Positions 35,869 through 45,599 of a stretch of 64,000 bases of DNA are shown here, in pieces. Within the stretch, counting starts at the first letter, position 1, and the number at the start of each line of letters is the position of its first letter. Origin of the DNA: Pseudomonadota bacterium. Its GTDB lineage: Bacteria > Pseudomonadota > Gammaproteobacteria > Steroidobacterales > Steroidobacteraceae. The stretch is taken from assembly GCA_016704655.1 (NCBI GenBank), contig JADIZR010000008.1:180087-244086 (forward strand), written 5' to 3'. The notes under the pieces were generated by a model. That model was not told the origin of the DNA. It saw only the letters and a list, made by a program, of their open reading frames with translations, and made no database searches. The translations under genes were made by a program, and so were the position numbers.

Positions 35869-36597
35869 ATGCACCAGAGCCGGCTGGCCGGATTCATCAT
35901 CGACTGCAACGTGCCGGACCTCGCGGCCGCCGCGGCGTTCTGGGGTGCGGCCCTGCGCATGGAGGTCCGTGAGTTGCCGGCCGAGGAGGGTAGCAAGTAC
36001 ATGCGGCTCGTCGATCCCGAGGGTCGACTGCACATCGAGGTGCAGGCGGTCACCCATCCGAGTCGCGTCCACCTGGACATCGAATCGACCGACGTCGAGG
36101 CGGAAGTAGCGCGTCTCGAAGGTCTGGGTGCAAAGCGCGTGGCGCAGGTGCACACGTGGTGGGTGATGGAGGCGCCGACGGGGCAGCGCTTCTGCGTGGT
36201 GCGCAAGAGTTCACAGCCTGCGGCGCTCGAGCGCTGGCACCGGATCGTCGCCACGCGCAACATCACCGACCTCGACGACCTGCTGGCGGACGATGCAGTC
36301 TTCGAATCCCCGGCCGTGCACACGCCGCAGCGGGGCAAGGCAATCACCCGCAAGTACCTGGCCGCCGCGAGCGTCGTCCTGATGAACGACAGCTTTCACT
36401 ACGTGGGTGAATGGCACGGTGAGCGGTCCGCCGTGCTCGAGTTCAAGTGCAAGCTCGGTGAAATCGAAGTCGACGGCATCGACATGATCGAGTGGAACGC
36501 GGACGGGCGAATCTCGAGCTTCAAGGTCATGGTGCGGCCGGTCAAGGCGTTGCAGACGCTGATGCCCTTGATGGCGGCGGAACTCGCGAAGCCCTGA
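35869..36597 (+). CDS. VOC-domain / NTF2-like (SnoaL-type) fusion protein
   Basis: A 242-residue two-domain protein. Residues 1-110 are a glyoxalase-like VOC module (GFIIDCNVPDLAAAAAFWGA, MRLVDPEGRLHIEVQ, WWVMEAPTGQRFCVV). Residues 125-235 are an NTF2/SnoaL-like module (RWHRIVATRNITDLDDLLAD, DGIDMIEWNADGRI). Each domain alone is common; the fusion is less so, and no substrate can be assigned. ATG 35869 is preferred because GAGGGGAGAGG lies just upstream; an in-frame ATG at 35851 is the alternative. It starts 14 bases after the phosphatase stop, so the two may be co-transcribed. Confidence 0.82.
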   Translation: MHQSRLAGFIIDCNVPDLAAAAAFWGAALRMEVRELPAEEGSKYMRLVDPEGRLHIEVQAVTHPSRVHLDIESTDVEAEVARLEGLGAKRVAQVHTWWVMEAPTGQRFCVVRKSSQPAALERWHRIVATRNITDLDDLLADDAVFESPAVHTPQRGKAITRKYLAAASVVLMNDSFHYVGEWHGERSAVLEFKCKLGEIEVDGIDMIEWNADGRISSFKVMVRPVKALQTLMPLMAAELAKP

Positions 36598-36603
36598 AAC
36601 CAA

Positions 36604-36834
36604 GGACAACCTACGATCAAGAGACTGGAATCGGGGCCGCGCATGTCGCAGGCCGTCGTGCATGGCAACACGGTCTGCGACGCCGGCCGGGACGTGGCGG
36701 CCGCGCCAGCCGTGGTGCGGGGCGGGACAGCGCGATACTGCGCCCCGCAACGGGTCGAGATCCAGGTGATCGCCGCGGGCCCTGCATCCGGCAGGCCCCC
36801 GGCGCTGCGCGCGTTGCCATCCATAACTGATTGA
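36604..36834 (+). pseudogene. RidA (YjgF/UK114)-family remnant with internal deletion
   Basis: In the 309-base gap between the VOC fusion and yaiI, the frame reads TIKRLESGPRMSQAVVHGNT, close to the start of RidA-like enamine deaminases. It then jumps to APQRVEIQVIAAG, which matches their C-terminal end (conserved R before, then VEI.VIA). About 60 residues of the usual middle are gone, the tail past VIAAG is foreign, and no start codon remains at the expected place (CCT ACG ATC instead of ATG ACG ATC). An ATG at 36643 could start a 63-codon ORF, but it would lack the fold core. Confidence 0.55.
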
Positions 36835-36906
36835 TTCGCAATTAGCAGCAGGTTCAGCGGCATCGCTGCCCCAGCGGGGTCGCGAGCGGCTAAACTGCGC
36901 GACCCC

Positions 36907-37410
36907 ATGCCGACCGACCCCCACGTTTACGTCGATGCCGACGCCTGTCCCGTCAAGCCGGAGGCCGTGAAGGTCGCTGAGCGGCACGGGCTGCCCGTCA
37001 CGTTCGTCGCCAATGCCTGGCTGCAGCTGCCCCGCGCATCGCGCGTGCGCATGCAGGTGGTCACAGGTGCGTTCGATGCTGCCGACGACTGGATCGTCGA
37101 GCAGGTCGTAGCGGCCGACGTGGTCGTGACGGCGGACATTCCGCTCGCCTCGCGCTGTCTCAAGAAGGGAGCGCGCGTGCTCGGCCCCGCGGGCAAGCCG
37201 TTCACCGAGGACAACATCGGCAATGCGCTGGCGACCCGTGAGCTGATGTCCGACCTGCGCGCGTACGGTGTGGGTGGTGGTCCGCCGCCGTTCGGTCCGC
37301 GCGATCGTTCCCGTTTTCTCGAGGCGCTGGAGCTGGCCCTGCGCGAGGCGAAACGTCACCGCGCAGCCAGCAATGCTTCATCCCCGACAACTCCTGCCAC
37401 GGCGCCCTGA
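36907..37410 (+). CDS. yaiI: YaiI/YqxD-family protein (DUF188)
   Basis: A 167-residue protein of the UPF0178 family, with VYVDADACPVKPEAVKVAER at the N-terminus, VVTADIPLASRCLKKGARVL in the middle and PFTEDNIGNALATRELMSDL. The pattern of Asp residues resembles PIN-like nucleases, but no activity is proven for the family. The last base of its TGA is shared with the ATG of the ABC-F gene (TGATG), so the two are coupled. Confidence 0.93.
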   Translation: MPTDPHVYVDADACPVKPEAVKVAERHGLPVTFVANAWLQLPRASRVRMQVVTGAFDAADDWIVEQVVAADVVVTADIPLASRCLKKGARVLGPAGKPFTEDNIGNALATRELMSDLRAYGVGGGPPPFGPRDRSRFLEALELALREAKRHRAASNASSPTTPATAP

Positions 37411-39014
37411 TGCTTTCCACGACCAACCTTTCGATCCAGTTCGAAGCCAGGCCGCTGTTCGAGCACGTCTCCGTCAAGTTCAGCGACGGCAACCGGTACG
37501 GGCTGATCGGCGCCAACGGCAGCGGCAAGTCCACGCTGATGAAGATCCTGGGCGGCGAGCTGGAGCAGAGTGCCGGCGACGTCGTGCTGCAGACCGGCAT
37601 GCGCATGGGCAAGCTCAACCAGAACCAGTTCGCCTACGAAGACGAGCGCGTGCTGGGAGTCGTGATGCAGGGCCACGCCGAAATGTGGGCCGCCATGCGC
37701 GAGCGCGACCTGATCTACGCGAACGCCGAAGCGACCGACGACGACTACATGCGCGCGGCCGAGCTCGAAGGCAAGGTCGCCGAGTACGACGGCTACACGG
37801 CCGAAGCGCGCGCGGGCGCGATCCTGATCGACGCGGGCATCGACGAATCGAAACACAACCTGCCGATGCGCGAGATCCCGCCGGGCCTGAAGCTGCGCGT
37901 GCTGCTGGCGCAGGCGCTGTTCTCGCGGCCGGACGTGCTGCTGCTCGACGAACCGACCAACAACCTCGACATCCACTCGATCGGCTGGCTCGAGCGCACG
38001 ATCAACGCGTACGACGCGACCATGATCATCATCAGCCACGACCGGCACTTCCTGAACCAGGTGTGCACGCACATCGCCGACCTCGATTACCAGCAGCTCA
38101 AGATCTACCCGGGCAACTACGACGACTTCATGCTCGCGTCGGTGCAGGCGCGCCAGCGCGTCGAGGCGTCGAACGCCAAGGCCAAGGCGCAGATCTCGGA
38201 CCTGCAGGAATTCGTGCGCCGCTTCTCGGCCAACGCGTCGAAGGCGCGGCAGGCCACCTCGCGCAAGAAGCAGCTCGAGAAGATCAAGATCGAGGAGATC
38301 AAGCCTTCGTCGCGCCAGAATCCGTACATCCGCTTCGAGCAGGCCAAGAAGCTGTACCGTTCGGCGGTGACGGTCGAGGGCCTGACGTTCCGGTACCCGG
38401 GCGCCGACAAGGACATCTTCACCAACCTCAAGTTCACGATCGAGGCCGAGCAGCGCGTCGCGATCATCGGCCCCAACGGCATCGGCAAGACGACGCTGAT
38501 GCGCTGCCTCGCGGGCGACCTGGCTCCGACGAGCGGCACCATCACCTGGGTGGAGAACGCGCAGGTCGGCTACATGCCGCAGGATCCGAGCGCGGAGTTC
38601 GAACAGAAGGTGGACCTGCTGACCTGGATGTCCACCTGGACCGGCAAGGCCGACGACGAGCAGATCACGCGCGCAACGCTGGGCCGGCTGCTGTTTTCGG
38701 GCGACGAGACCAAGAAGCCCGTCAAGGTGCTGTCGGGCGGCGAGAAGGGCCGCATGATGTACGGCAAGCTCACGCTCACGAAGCCGAACGTGCTGCTCAT
38801 GGACGAGCCGACCAACCACATGGACATGGAAACGATCGAGTCGCTGCAGATCGGGCTGGAAAAGTACCCGGGCACGCTGATCTTCGTGTCCCACGACCGC
38901 GAGTTCGTGGGCGGGCTGGCCAACCGCATGATCGAGCTGAAGCCCGACGGCAGCGTCAACGACTTCACCGGTACCTACGACGAATACCTCGAGGCGCAGG
39001 GACTCGAATCCTAG
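37410..39014 (+). CDS. ybiT: ABC-F family ATPase, YbiT-like
   Basis: A 534-residue soluble protein with two ATP-binding cassettes. The Walker A motifs are GANGSGKSTL and GPNGIGKTTL; the Walker B motifs are LLLDEPTNNLD and LLMDEPTNHMD. The second signature is LSGGEKGR. The first signature is replaced by IPPGLKLRVLLAQALF, as in YbiT. The interdomain linker with basic helices (about residues 245-320) is the part ABC-F proteins push toward the ribosomal P-site. It probably acts in translation, not transport. No membrane segment is present. Confidence 0.94.
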   Translation: MLSTTNLSIQFEARPLFEHVSVKFSDGNRYGLIGANGSGKSTLMKILGGELEQSAGDVVLQTGMRMGKLNQNQFAYEDERVLGVVMQGHAEMWAAMRERDLIYANAEATDDDYMRAAELEGKVAEYDGYTAEARAGAILIDAGIDESKHNLPMREIPPGLKLRVLLAQALFSRPDVLLLDEPTNNLDIHSIGWLERTINAYDATMIIISHDRHFLNQVCTHIADLDYQQLKIYPGNYDDFMLASVQARQRVEASNAKAKAQISDLQEFVRRFSANASKARQATSRKKQLEKIKIEEIKPSSRQNPYIRFEQAKKLYRSAVTVEGLTFRYPGADKDIFTNLKFTIEAEQRVAIIGPNGIGKTTLMRCLAGDLAPTSGTITWVENAQVGYMPQDPSAEFEQKVDLLTWMSTWTGKADDEQITRATLGRLLFSGDETKKPVKVLSGGEKGRMMYGKLTLTKPNVLLMDEPTNHMDMETIESLQIGLEKYPGTLIFVSHDREFVGGLANRMIELKPDGSVNDFTGTYDEYLEAQGLES

Positions 39015-39098
39015 GCGCGGTGGCGGCCCGGTGTGCCCGCAGGTCTGAGTGGAGAGCGGAAGTCCCCGGCAGTCGAATGCGGCCACCTGGCCTGATTG

Positions 39099-39135
39099 AA
39101 TGATATGCTATGCTCATTATGTGCATAGAATCATT
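39099..39135. promoter_or_regulatory. nested dyad operator before marR-emrAB
   Basis: An AT-rich double inverted repeat lies directly against the marR ATG: outer arms AATGAT (39099-39104) and ATCATT (39130-39135), inner arms CTATGC (39108-39113) and GCATAG (39123-39128). It contrasts sharply with the GC-rich surroundings and contains a -10-like TATGCT. MarR regulators bind such dyads over their own promoter, so autoregulation of the efflux operon is likely. Confidence 0.6.
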
Positions 39136-39633
39136 ATGGCCGCGCGCAAGCCCGCTGGCATTTCTCCCCTGTCGTCTCAGCTCGGTTTCCTGACCTCCGA
39201 CGTGCTGCGCCTGCTGCGCTGCTGATTTCGTGGCGCGGGTCAGTGACATGCCGCTCACACCGGCGCTGCACCGGTTGCTCTTCAGCGTGAATCAGTGCGC
39301 CCGGGTGCCGCCAGGTCGAACTGGCCGAGTGGCTCGAGATCACGCCCGTGACCGTCGGCCGCATGATCGACCGGCTCGAAAGCAGGGACTGGTGCGGCGG
39401 AGAGCGAGCCGGGCGACCGGCGTGTCTACCGTGTGTTCATTGCGGCGGAGGCGGGGCCATTGCTGGCGCAGATCAACGCCAAGGCCGAGCAGACCCGCGA
39501 ACGTGCGTTCCGCGGCATGAACGCCGGGCAGCGCGAGGCGTTGCTCGCTGCGCTGGCACAGATGCGGGAGAACCTGCAGGCAGATCCGGCAGTGGACGGC
39601 ACCGGCAAGAGGCGTAAACCGAATGCACGCTGA
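39136..39633 (+). pseudogene. MarR-family transcriptional regulator with several frameshifts
   Basis: The MarR sequence is spread over three frames: ISPLSSQLGFLTSDVLRLL from ATG 39136 (then a stop), DFVARVSDMPLTPALHRLL, the winged-helix RQVELAEWLEITPVTVGRM, then ESEPGDRRVYRVFIAAEAG and the C-terminal dimer helix ending KRRKPNAR at 39631-39633. At least three single-base changes are needed (near 39215, 39305 and 39385). The intact protein would repress the adjacent emrAB pump. Its stop overlaps the emrA ATG. It may be a damaged gene or poor sequence. Confidence 0.7.
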
Positions 39634-40694
39634 AGGCCTGTCGCAGGAGGTCGCGACCGGGTCGGTCACGCGATCGCGCTGGGTTCGTCCGCTGCTGCTG
39701 TGGCTGCTGCCGCTGCTCGTGGTCGCCGTGGGCGTGTACTGGTATGGCAGCGGCGGGCGCTATGCGACCACCGACAACGCCTACCTGAAGCAGGACCGTA
39801 TCGATGTCGCACCGCAGATCGCGGGCGATGTGCGCGACGTCCGGGTCAAGGAAAATCAGGCGGTCCAGCCTGGTGAGGTCGTCCTGGTGCTGGACGACAC
39901 ACTCTTGCAGGTTGCGAAGATGCATGCGGAGGCGGAACTCGCCGCTGCGCGCGTGGACGTCGAATCGCTGCGCGCGGCCTATCGCGAAAAGCTCGGTGAA
40001 GTCGCGGTGGCGCGGCAGGCTTCGCATTACGCAGTCAGCGAGCTGGGCCGCCAGCAGGAGCTGGCGAACCGCAAGCTCGTTCCGGCCACCACGCTCGAAG
40101 GCGCGATTCGTTCGCGTGACCTTGCCATTGGTTCGATCGCCGTCCTGGAACTGCAGTTGGACCAGGCCAGGGCCAAGCTCGGCGGCGACGCGAATCGCCC
40201 GGTCGACGAACATCCGGCGGTACGGACAGCCGCCGCCATGCTCGAAAAGACCAGGGTCGACCTCAAGCACACGATCGTCCGCGCGCCGCGGGCCGGGATT
40301 GCAAGTCACCTGCCGCAGGCAGGGGACCACGTCGAGGCAGGACGCCCGGCATTTGCGATCGTTGCCGACAGCGGCGTCTACGTCGAAGCAAACTTCAAGG
40401 AGACCGATCTCGAGTGGGTGCGACCCGGTGAGACCGCAACCGTCGAAATCGACACGTATCCCTTGGAGCGGCAAGGTGACGAGTATCGCGCAGGCGACCG
40501 GCTCCGAGTTCTCGGTGCTGCCGCCACAGAACGCATCCGGCAACTGGGTGAAGGTCGTGCAACGCGTGCCAGTTCGCATCAGCATCGAAGCCGAGGCGGA
40601 TGATCCACCGCTGCGCAGTGGCGCGAGCGCCGACGTGTCGATCGACACAGGACCGCACACACGTTTCGATCGCTGGTTCGGATCGCGGCACTGA
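39623..40694 (+). CDS. emrA: HlyD/EmrA-family efflux adaptor (frameshifted near C-terminus)
   Basis: A periplasmic adaptor of the EmrAB-type multidrug pump: one membrane anchor (LLLWLLPLLVVAVGVYWY), then the barrel-sandwich segment YATTDNAYLKQDRIDVAPQI, an alpha hairpin (about residues 95-190) and KHTIVRAPRAGIASHLPQAG. At TT (40463-40464) one extra base shifts the frame. Removing it restores GKVTSIAQATGSEFSVLPPQ and NASGNWVKVVQRVPVRISIE, the conserved EmrA end. As written the frame runs to 40603 with a nonsense tail. Confidence 0.85.
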
Positions 40695-40725
40695 ACCGCG
40701 GCGCTATCCGCACGGGCCGCGCATC

Positions 40726-42248
40726 GTGACATTCCGCTCGCAGGCCGGCCGACGGCTGATGCTCTCACTGGCGACGGTGCTGTGCACATTGCTGTTCACT
40801 GTCGATTCGACGATCGTAAATGTCGCGCTGCCGCACATGCGTGGCAGCCTGCAGGCCACGCAGGACCAGATCGCGTGGGTGCTCACGTCGTACATCGTCG
40901 TCGGCGCAATCGCGACGCCGCTCGCCGGCTGGCTCGGCTCGCGTTTCGGGTTGCGGCGCGTGCTGACGATCAGCGTGGCCGGTTTCACGCTCGGTTCGGT
41001 GGCCTGCGGATTCGCCACGGATCTCGGCGAAATGGTGGCGTTCCGCATCGTGCAGGGTCTGTTCGGCGCCGCGCTCGTGCCGCTGGCGCAGGTTTCGCTG
41101 ATGCAGGAGTACCCGCCCGAGCAGCACGGGCGAGTGATGGCGTTGTGGACGATGGGCATGCTCGTGGGGCCCATCATCGGGCCGACGCTGGGCGGCTATC
41201 TCACGGACACGCTCAGCTGGCGCTGGGCGTTCTTCATCAACGTCCCGATCGGGCTGCTCGCCTACTTCGGACTGCTCGAAGGGCTCGCCGCGGAGCACGA
41301 CGATCACAGCCGTCCGTTCGACTGGACCGGTTTCATCCTGCTGTCGCTTGCGCTCGGGCTGTTCCAGCTCATGATGGACCGCGGCCAGACGCTCGACTGG
41401 TTCGAGTCGACCGAGGTCGTCGCCGAGGGTTCTTTGCGGCCGTACTGGGTTTCATGTTCGTCGTGCACTCAATGACGACCAGGCACGCATTCGTGGACCC
41501 GACCTTGTTCCGGGACCCGAATTTCCTCATCGCGGTGACGCTGATGTTCGTCATCGGGTTGTCCATGCTGAGTCCAAGCGTGCTGCTGCCGTCGTTCCTG
41601 CAGTCGCTGCGGGGCTACACGCCGACGCAGGCAGGGACGCTGCAGGCAGTTCGCGGCGTATCCGCCATCGTGGCGGTGATGATCGCCGGACGATTGGTGG
41701 GACGCATCGATCCGCGCATTCTTGTCGGTGCGGGCGTGCTGTTTTCCGCGATTTCGTTGCTGATGCTGGGCGGGTTCTCGCTCGACACGCCGCGTGCGCA
41801 GGTCATCATCGCAGGCATCGCGCAGGGTTGCGGCGCGCCGCTGATAGTCGTGCCGCTGTCGGTGATGGCGTATTCGACGTTAAGTCCAGCACAGCGGGCG
41901 GAGGCGGGCGCGATCCTGACGCTCATCCGCAATACCGGTTCGACCGTCGGTATTTCCACGGTGGTCGCAATCCTGGCGCGCTCGACCCAGATCAATATGA
42001 GTTACCTGGGCGAACACTTCTCGGCCTATGACGTGCAGCGCTGGCAGGCGACGGGTGTGGTTCCCGGAGCCAATCCCGGCACGGCGCATCTCATGGGCGA
42101 GATCGAACGGCAAGCCGCGGCGATGGCTTACGCGAACGATTTCCACATTCTCGCGCTTGCGACGATCACCGTGCTGCCGCTGGTCTGGTTTCTCAGGCCT
42201 CCAAAGGGCAAGGTGACGCGGCGCCTGGACGTCGCGGAAATGGGTTAG
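40726..42248 (+). CDS. emrB: EmrB/QacA-type MFS multidrug transporter (frameshifted)
   Basis: A 14-helix drug:proton antiporter. TFRSQAGRRLMLSLATVLC starts the protein at a GTG, followed by DSTIVNVALPHMRGSLQ, SYIVVGAIATPLAGWLGSR and GPTLGGYLTDTLSWRWAFF (motif C region). At the G3 run 41427-41429 one base is missing. Restoring it joins ESTEVVAEG to FFAAVLGFMFVVHS, and the rest reads to WFLRPPKGKVTRRLDVAEMG. It is the transporter partner of the EmrA gene 31 bases upstream. Confidence 0.87.
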
Positions 42249-42347
42249 GGGCCGTCGGCGCAGCGCACCCGCACGATCGGCAGGAGGCGGATGCGCAAGG
42301 CGCCTGGTCAGGTATGCTCGCGACCTGCCTTGAACGGAGAGAGATCA

Positions 42348-43741
42348 ATGACGCGACTGATCCTGACGCTGATGGCCATGGTGCTGACCTCGATACCTGC
42401 CTTGGCGGACACGCCAGCGCACGAGGCGCAGGCCCGGGAAATCTACGCTCGCAGCGTCGGCTTCCGGACCGCCGAGGGTCAGCGGCAGGTTCCAGCGATG
42501 GTTGCCTACCTGAAGGACGTGCTGACCAAGGCGGGTATCCCCGCATCCGACATCGTGACGCTCGATTCCGGCGAGTCGCAGGCAATGATCGTGCGCGTGC
42601 CCGGAAGACGGCACGACCGGCCGATCCTGTTCTCGGCACACATGGACGTCGTCGATGCCCGCCCGGAGGACTGGGAGCGCAGTCCGTTTACGCTGCTGGA
42701 GGAGAACGGTGTTTTCTACGGCCGCGGCACCAGCGACAACAAGGCGGGAGTCGCCGCGTTGATGTCGACTATCCTGCGCCTGCACGCAGGGCAGATGCGC
42801 CCGGCGCGTGATCTCGTCTTCGCATTCGTCGGCGATGAAGAAACCGGCATGTTGACGACGAAGCTCATCGCGGACCATCCGTGGGTGGCCAACGCCGAAT
42901 TCGCCATCAACACCGACGCCGGCGGCGGCCTGCTCGACGACGCCACCGGCAAGCCGCTGATCTACCTCGTGCAGGGCGCTGAAAAGACCTACGCGTCGTT
43001 CGATCTCATGGTCACCAACCCCGGCGGTCACAGCTCACGTCCGCGCGCGGACAATGCCATCTACCAGCTGGCGCGTGCCATGCTCAAGGTCGAAGCGTAT
43101 CGCTTCCCCGTGATGGCCAACGACCTGACCCGTGCCCACCTTGGTGCGGTCGGGCAGGCACATGAGGGCGAGGTCGGTGACGCATTGCGGCGGTTCGCCG
43201 CCGACCCCGCCGACGCGGCCGCGGCGGAAACGCTGTCCAGGTCGCCGGAATTCGTCGGCACGACGCGCACGACCTGTGTAGCTACGATGCTCGATGCGGG
43301 ACATGCCGAAAACGCGTTGCCGCAGAAGGCAAAGGCCGTCGTCAATTGCCGGATCTTCCCCGGCGTTCCGGTCGAGACCGTGCGTGATGCGCCGGTGACG
43401 GCGATTGCCGATGCCGGTGTGCAGGTCACTACCATCGACACTCCGCAAGCGAGTCCGGTGTCGAGATGCGACCCGACGTAATGAAGGCCATAGCGGACGC
43501 AGTGCACGACAAGTACCCGGGCGTGCCGGTCGTTCCCTATCTCGAATCCGGTGGCACCGACGGCAAGGTCTATCGCACCGCCGGCATCCCGACGTTCGCG
43601 AGCTCCGGCCTGTTCTCGAAGCCGTCGGAGATGTATGCGCACGGCCTCAACGAGCGTTTGCCGGTCCGGTCCTTCTACAAGGGGATCGACCACATCTATC
43701 GGCTCGCGGTGGAACTCGGCGGCGCCAAGCGCACGCAGTAG
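42348..43741 (+). CDS. M20/M28-type zinc peptidase, exported (frameshifted)
   Basis: A signal peptide (LILTLMAMVLTSIPALAD) is followed by a metallopeptidase of M20 type. Zinc ligands are in FSAHMDVVDARPEDW, GRGTSDNKAGVAAL and FVGDEETGML; the dimerisation domain has VTNPGGHSSRPRADN. The frame ends at TAA after ASPVSRCDPT near 43481, while the next frame continues with MRPDVMKAIADAVHDKY and the C-terminal GLNERLPVRSFYKGIDHIY. One base is missing near 43461-43466. An exported carboxypeptidase or dipeptidase role is likely; the substrate is unknown. Confidence 0.87.
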
Positions 43742-43800
43742 TACCGCGCACGGCGATTGCCGGACATCGGGCGGACGCGACGTTATCGGTAAGCGTCGGC

Positions 43801-44208
43801 ATGACGCTTACGCGGAACCCGAACGTGCACTTTCATGTGCTGTTCGTCGATGGGGTGCACCTGGCCGATGGCACTGACCAGTCTGTGTTCCGTCGTGTCG
43901 CCGGTCCGCCGGATGACCTGCTCGGTCATTCCATTACCTACCGCATTGCCGTTGGCGCGAGGGCCGGGCAGAAGACGTTCACGCTGCAGACCGTGCCGGC
44001 GAGGCCGCCAGAGTGGCTCGACGCCGCCAATGGGGCCGCGCGCGCCGGCGGGTTCTCCTTGCATGCTGGCGTGGACATCGCCTCGAACCAGCGCCCCAAG
44101 CTCGAACGGCGGTGCCGCCATGTGAGCCGGCCACCGGTAGCGAGCGAGCGCATGGCGCTGACGGCATCCGGCCACGTGCGCTACCAACTGACTATTGGTA
44201 TTCCGTAG
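43801..44208 (+). mobile_element. IS91-family transposase remnant, copy 1
   Basis: A fragment with PNVHFHVLFVDGVHLADG, DDLLGHSITYRIAVGARAG, GGFSLHAGVDIASNQRPK and CRHVSRPPVASERMALTASG. These match the central and C-terminal part of IS91-type Y2 transposases, and copy 2 at 45.6-46.9 kb. About 60 residues found in copy 2 between the VFRRV and DDLLGHS segments are missing here, and no zinc-ribbon N-terminus or tyrosine region is present. It cannot be active. Confidence 0.75.
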
Positions 44209-44476
44209 AGGCGTAACTCCCTCACGAACGCGTTGGCTGCGTCTTCGTCCTGTCCGATCATCTGGCTACGGTGATGCTCGTCGATGGCGAGTCGCAGCCT
44301 TGGTGCCAAGATACGGAATCCTGGAAGCAAAGCGTCGGGGGTGCGGCAGGACGAGACAAGCGTTCAGGCCGTGTTCAGATTTGCGGCGGCACCTCTCGCA
44401 GCGGCAACGCGGAGCATCAAGATCCCGCACGGACTTCCATTGACGCTCCTCCCAAAAGGGGAGATATTGCTCGGCG
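44209..44476. other. promoter-side region of higBA, no gene seen
   Basis: 268 bases between the IS91 remnant and higB. A minus-strand open frame crosses it but also runs across the higB start with no ribosome site, so I do not accept it. The region must carry the higBA promoter; no clear dyad is visible. Confidence 0.4.
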
Positions 44477-44783
44477 ATGAGAGTCATCGCCAAGCGCAGC
44501 CTGAAAGTTCTGGGAGCGCCCCGGTTGCGCCGATGCGCGAGGCCCACTGCACAGTTGGTATGTAGAGGCGATCAAGGCGACCTGGCGCACCCCGCAGGAC
44601 ATCAAGGACCAGTACGCCAGCGCGAGCATCTGCGGCAACAACCGCGTCGTGTTCAACATCGGCGGCAACAAGTACCGGCTGGTGGTCGAGGTGCAGTACC
44701 AGGCGGGCATCGTGTGGGTGAAGTTCGTCGGGACGCACGCGCAGTACGACCGCATCGACGTGGAGACCGTGAATGACTATTAA
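44477..44783 (+). CDS. higB: HigB-type toxin, mRNA interferase family (frameshifted)
   Basis: Begins MRVIAKRSLK. At AAA (44504-44506) one extra A shifts the frame. Without it the protein continues FWERPGCADARGPLHSWYVE, ATWRTPQDIKDQYASAS and NNRVVFNIGGNKYRLVVEV, ending RIDVETVNDY at TAA 44781-44783 (about 101 residues). This is the HigB fold of the RelE superfamily, which cuts mRNA on the ribosome. The toxin-first order and the overlap with the antitoxin are typical of higBA. Confidence 0.85.
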
Positions 44784-45132
44784 GCCGATCCGCAACGACG
44801 ACGACCTGCGACGCGCCTTCCGGCGCCTGGAGAAGATCTTCCAGGCCGTGGAGGGCACCCCGCAGGCGGACGAGCGCGACGTGCTCGTCACGCTTATCGA
44901 AGCGTACGAGATCAAGCACTACGACTTCGGGCCCGCCGATCCGGTGGAGGCGATCAAGTTCCGCATGGAGCAGGAAGGGCTGACGCCTCGCGATCTGGAG
45001 CCGTACATCGGGCAGAGCGGCCGCGTCTCCGAAGTGCTGAACCGGAGGCGCCCGTTGAGCCTGCGGATGGTCAAGAGGCTGCACGACGGGTTGAAGATCC
45101 CGTACGAGAGCCTGATGGCGGGGGTTCAGTAG
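44773..45132 (+). CDS. higA: HigA-type antitoxin, Xre-family HTH
   Basis: A 119-residue protein overlapping higB by 11 bases. The C-terminal helix-turn-helix covers about residues 63-110 (IKFRMEQEGLTPRDLEPYIG, SGRVSEVLNRRRPLSLRMVK). The N-terminal part (residues 1-55) should hold HigB. Length and layout fit HigA antitoxins, which also repress their own operon. The gene is intact, while higB and most neighbours show frame breaks. Confidence 0.92.
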   Translation: MTIKPIRNDDDLRRAFRRLEKIFQAVEGTPQADERDVLVTLIEAYEIKHYDFGPADPVEAIKFRMEQEGLTPRDLEPYIGQSGRVSEVLNRRRPLSLRMVKRLHDGLKIPYESLMAGVQ

Positions 45133-45599
45133 AGCGTCGACAGGTGCAGAGAGCCGTAACGCGGGCGGCGCGAATCTTCACTGAACAGCAAATATCGCTG
45201 TGTCGTCGAATTCAAGGGCGCCGAGCTGACGGTAAAAAACTTGCTGACAGGTGATGCACGACAAGTACTTACGGCATTCGATTCGCCTTTATGTCGCGGG
45301 CACTCCAAGGGAGTGACCGGACATTTGGAGCGCGCCAGCCTCGTCAGCTCACCCGGCGGATAGGAATTTCAAACCGCCCCTGGAAGGGAGTCTACTTCGC
45401 CGAATGGGTCCTTATGTAGCCTCGCAAACCTGTCGCCGCCCGCCTGAACCCAGCCCTCTGGTTGGCCAGGCCTGCCACCGAGCGGCCCTCTTGCCCCGCA
45501 AATCCCCGCCCCTCCCGGCTTTGTCCCCTTCGAAGCCGCCCTCGCCTCGCCCAGCAGAACGCCGGTGCGCACCGGCCCCGCTCGACCGCTTCACCGGTC
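45133..45599. other. 467-base region between higA and IS91 copy 2, no gene supported
   Basis: Up to about 45390 the sequence is AT-richer than its neighbours and holds no convincing coding frame. From about 45404 a plus-strand frame opens and runs into the IS91 copy, but its first 60 residues are low-complexity Pro/Arg/Ser and match nothing I know. It may contain the left end of the IS element. Confidence 0.4.

Noticed and set aside
37356..39086. 576-codon open frame on the minus strand
   Set aside because: Antisense shadow of the ABC-F gene, which carries both Walker motif sets.
44266..44547. 93-codon minus-strand frame over the higB start
   Set aside because: It overlaps the higBA promoter and toxin start, and the plus-strand reading matches HigB closely.
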